This document shows, one piece after another, positions 5,346 to 6,782 of a stretch of DNA of 6,782 nt; positions within the stretch are counted from its first letter, which is position 1, and each line of letters begins with the position of its first letter. Source of the stretch: Mariprofundaceae bacterium (GTDB taxonomy: Bacteria > Pseudomonadota > Zetaproteobacteria > Mariprofundales > Mariprofundaceae); assembly GCA_027018975.1 (NCBI GenBank), contig JALUXN010000284.1, positions 1 through 6,782 on the forward strand, written 5' to 3'. Below the pieces are notes generated by a model. That model saw only the letters and a program-made list of their open reading frames with translations, did not search any database and was not told the origin of the DNA. Made by a program: the position numbers and the translations under genes.

Positions 5346-6535
5346 GCCAGCACACTGGCTGCAATGGCATCGGCCAGCGGCAGACCGGTGGTGGTGAGCG
5401 AGATGTTCTCTATCGCAACAGCCAGCATGCCCCGCTGCTGCCACGGCTGAAGATCGGCGCGAAAAGTATCCCATGGATCGAAACCGAAGCGGGATTGGAA
5501 GTCGGCGCGGTTGATACCCGTTTGACGCCGTAGGCCGAGCCAGCATGCCTCGCGCGCAGCCTCGTCGCAGCTCAACTGCTCCTCGTTATGGATGGCATTC
5601 GCCTGCTGCGGGTTACTTGCAAGCATGGCGCGGATGTAGGTCGCCGGTTGACGCAGATTGCTGTAGCGGGTGATGCCGCCGTCTTCACTGGCATGATCCC
5701 ATTTGCCGGCGGCACCGGCGCCGATGCCGATGTAGTCGTGATAGAGCCAGTAGCTGTCATTGTGGCGGCAGTGGCAGTCGGGGCGGGCGTAGTTGGAGAT
5801 CTCGTAGGGGTGGTAGTCGGCCTGCGCGAGTCGTTCGCGGGTGGCAAAGAGCATGTCGATGGCCAGCTCGTCATCGGGCAGCGGCAGCGGCGCGCGGGCA
5901 TGGGTGACGGCGAGCTTGGTGTGCGGTTCGACGGTGAGTTGATAGCAGGAGAGGTGTTCCGGTGCCAGATCGATCGCCTGTTGCAGCGAATCGAGCCACG
6001 CCGCCATTGGTGGGTTCCTATGCTCGGTCATTGGTAAGCCGTACATCAGATCGAGATTGAGCTGCTCAAAACCGGCTGCGCGCGCGGTCTGCACCGCGTG
6101 GATGATCGCTTCGCGGCTGTGGATGCGCTCCAACCAGGCGAGTTCCTGATTGTGAAAACTCTGCGCACCGATGGAGAGGCGATTGACGCCGGCGGCGCGG
6201 TAGCCGCGAAAGTGTGCCGCATCGACGGTGCCGGGATTGGCTTCGAGACTGATTTCACAGGCGGGGTCGAGGCTGGCGTGTTGGTCGGCTGTCTGAATGA
6301 CCGCCGCAATCAGTGCCGATGGCGCCAACGAGGGGGTGCCGCCGCCGAAAAAGATGCTGTCGATGCGGCGGCCGGCAAACATCGGTGTGGCCAGCCAAGC
6401 GCGCAGTTCCGTGATCAGCGCCTGTTGGTAGCCGGCCCAGTCGGGCGCGGATTGAACATGGGAGTTGAAATCGCAGTAATGGCATTTGTGCACACAGTAG
6501 GGGATGTGCACATAGAGGTGGAGCGGTGAGGGCAT
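5342..6535 (-). CDS. hemW: Radical SAM heme chaperone HemW
   Basis: HemW (YggW) is a cytoplasmic radical SAM family protein that binds heme and is thought to deliver it to acceptor proteins. It is not the HemN coproporphyrinogen oxidase. The 397 residues begin with YVHIPYCVHKCHYCDF: the iron-sulfur cysteines C14, C18 and C21 form CX3CX2C, followed by F23 where HemN has a fourth Cys, the accepted distinction. Further motifs are IFFGGGTPSL (61-70), ISLEANPG (95-102), RLSIGAQSF (119-127), LDLMYGLP (161-168), YEISNYA (244-250) and HNDSYW (258-263), which fits the HemW heme-binding HNXXYW. The ATG at 6535 aligns with the family. A GTG at 6568 would add 11 residues and overlap ilvE; no clear ribosome site supports either. 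It lies 14 bp after ilvE and overlaps the MFS gene by 4 bp. Confidence 0.95.
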   Translation of the reverse strand: MPSPLHLYVHIPYCVHKCHYCDFNSHVQSAPDWAGYQQALITELRAWLATPMFAGRRIDSIFFGGGTPSLAPSALIAAVIQTADQHASLDPACEISLEANPGTVDAAHFRGYRAAGVNRLSIGAQSFHNQELAWLERIHSREAIIHAVQTARAAGFEQLNLDLMYGLPMTEHRNPPMAAWLDSLQQAIDLAPEHLSCYQLTVEPHTKLAVTHARAPLPLPDDELAIDMLFATRERLAQADYHPYEISNYARPDCHCRHNDSYWLYHDYIGIGAGAAGKWDHASEDGGITRYSNLRQPATYIRAMLASNPQQANAIHNEEQLSCDEAAREACWLGLRRQTGINRADFQSRFGFDPWDTFRADLQPWQQRGMLAVAIENISLTTTGLPLADAIAASVLA

Positions 6536-6549
6536 GGAAACGCGCGCGG

Positions 6550-6782
6550 TCAGGTGTAGGCGAGCCACTCCTGATGTGCTGCGCTCCGGCCATGCACGAC
6601 GTCGAAATACTGCTTCTGCAACACTGCGGTGATCGGGCCGCGTGAGCCGCTGCCGATGGTACGGCCATCGAGTTCGCGGATCGGGGTCACCTCGGCGGCG
6701 GTGCCGGTGAAGAAGGCTTCGTCGGCGACATAGACCTCGTCGCGGGTGATCCGTTTTTCGCGTACTTCATAGCCCGCCTCTT
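6550..6782 (-). CDS. ilvE: Branched-chain amino acid aminotransferase, C-terminal part (5' end outside window)
   Basis: IlvE is the PLP-dependent enzyme that makes or breaks down leucine, isoleucine and valine by transamination with glutamate. Only the last 76 residues are present; the start lies beyond the right edge. Translating the minus strand gives ITRDEVYVADEAFFTGTAAE followed by VTPIRELDGRTIG and GSRGPIT. The TGTAAEVTP segment is the conserved class IV aminotransferase loop near the PLP phosphate and substrate, and D-ALDEA-type or ADC-lyase relatives share part of it. The VxPIxxLDGRxIGxGxxGPIT pattern and C-terminal length favour IlvE. The TGA is at 6552-6550, 14 bp before the hemW start, so the genes are probably co-transcribed. 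Confidence 0.93.
   Translation of the reverse strand, partial: EAGYEVREKRITRDEVYVADEAFFTGTAAEVTPIRELDGRTIGSGSRGPITAVLQKQYFDVVHGRSAAHQEWLAYT

Noticed and set aside
5346..5546. The 67-codon N-terminal extension of the MFS reading frame
   Set aside because: It lies wholly inside the hemW coding region and is Arg/Ala/His-rich. The ATG at 5345 gives the normal start of the first membrane helix and an ATGA junction.
1..6782. A novel defence, mobile or accessory system
   Set aside because: All seven genes belong to well-known housekeeping or transporter families, and no transposase, integrase, CRISPR repeat, toxin-antitoxin pair or tRNA was seen.

Overview
This window is the replication-initiation locus of a bacterial chromosome. 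It carries seven genes, all on the minus strand. Read in the direction of transcription (from high to low coordinates) they are: the 3' end of ilvE, hemW, an HcaT-like MFS transporter, dnaA, dnaN, recF and the 5' end of gyrB. The dnaA-dnaN-recF-gyrB order is the conserved bacterial origin cluster. The protein sequences look proteobacterial, closest in character to gamma- or zetaproteobacteria, but I cannot fix the class without a search. Hand counts give about 60-65% G+C in the recF, MFS and hemW stretches counted and about 50-53% in dnaN and dnaA.

Region by region: 6550-6782 holds the last 76 codons of a branched-chain aminotransferase. hemW (5342-6535) follows after 14 bp and overlaps the MFS gene (4209-5345) by an ATGA junction. 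dnaA (2815-4158) begins 50 bp after the MFS stop. The usual long upstream regulatory region and neighbouring rpmH are absent. A 254-bp gap (2561-2814) separates dnaA from dnaN and is the only substantial non-coding DNA. dnaN (1451-2560), recF (268-1419) and gyrB (1-271, truncated by the window edge) then follow closely. recF and gyrB also share an ATGA overlap.

The 254-bp gap is the most informative part. Its dnaN-proximal 100 bp is about 31% G+C. It contains three DnaA-box-like 9-mers, an AT-rich 13-mer resembling those of E. coli oriC, a near-consensus IHF site and a plausible dnaN promoter with a DnaA box between its -35 and -10 elements. Independently, GC skew of the + strand changes sign across this part of the window. 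It is negative in gyrB and recF, near zero in dnaN, and positive in dnaA, MFS and hemW, although every gene lies on the same strand. Together these make the dnaA-dnaN gap a good candidate for oriC.

Functionally, DnaA opens the origin, DnaN is the polymerase clamp, RecF helps load RecA at gaps and GyrB is half of the gyrase that removes fork supercoils. HemW (heme chaperone), the MFS carrier and IlvE are unrelated metabolic genes placed upstream, apparently co-transcribed toward dnaA. I see no mobile element, CRISPR, tRNA, rRNA or defence system. The genes are ordinary. The candidate origin and its overlap with dnaN control are what deserve attention.
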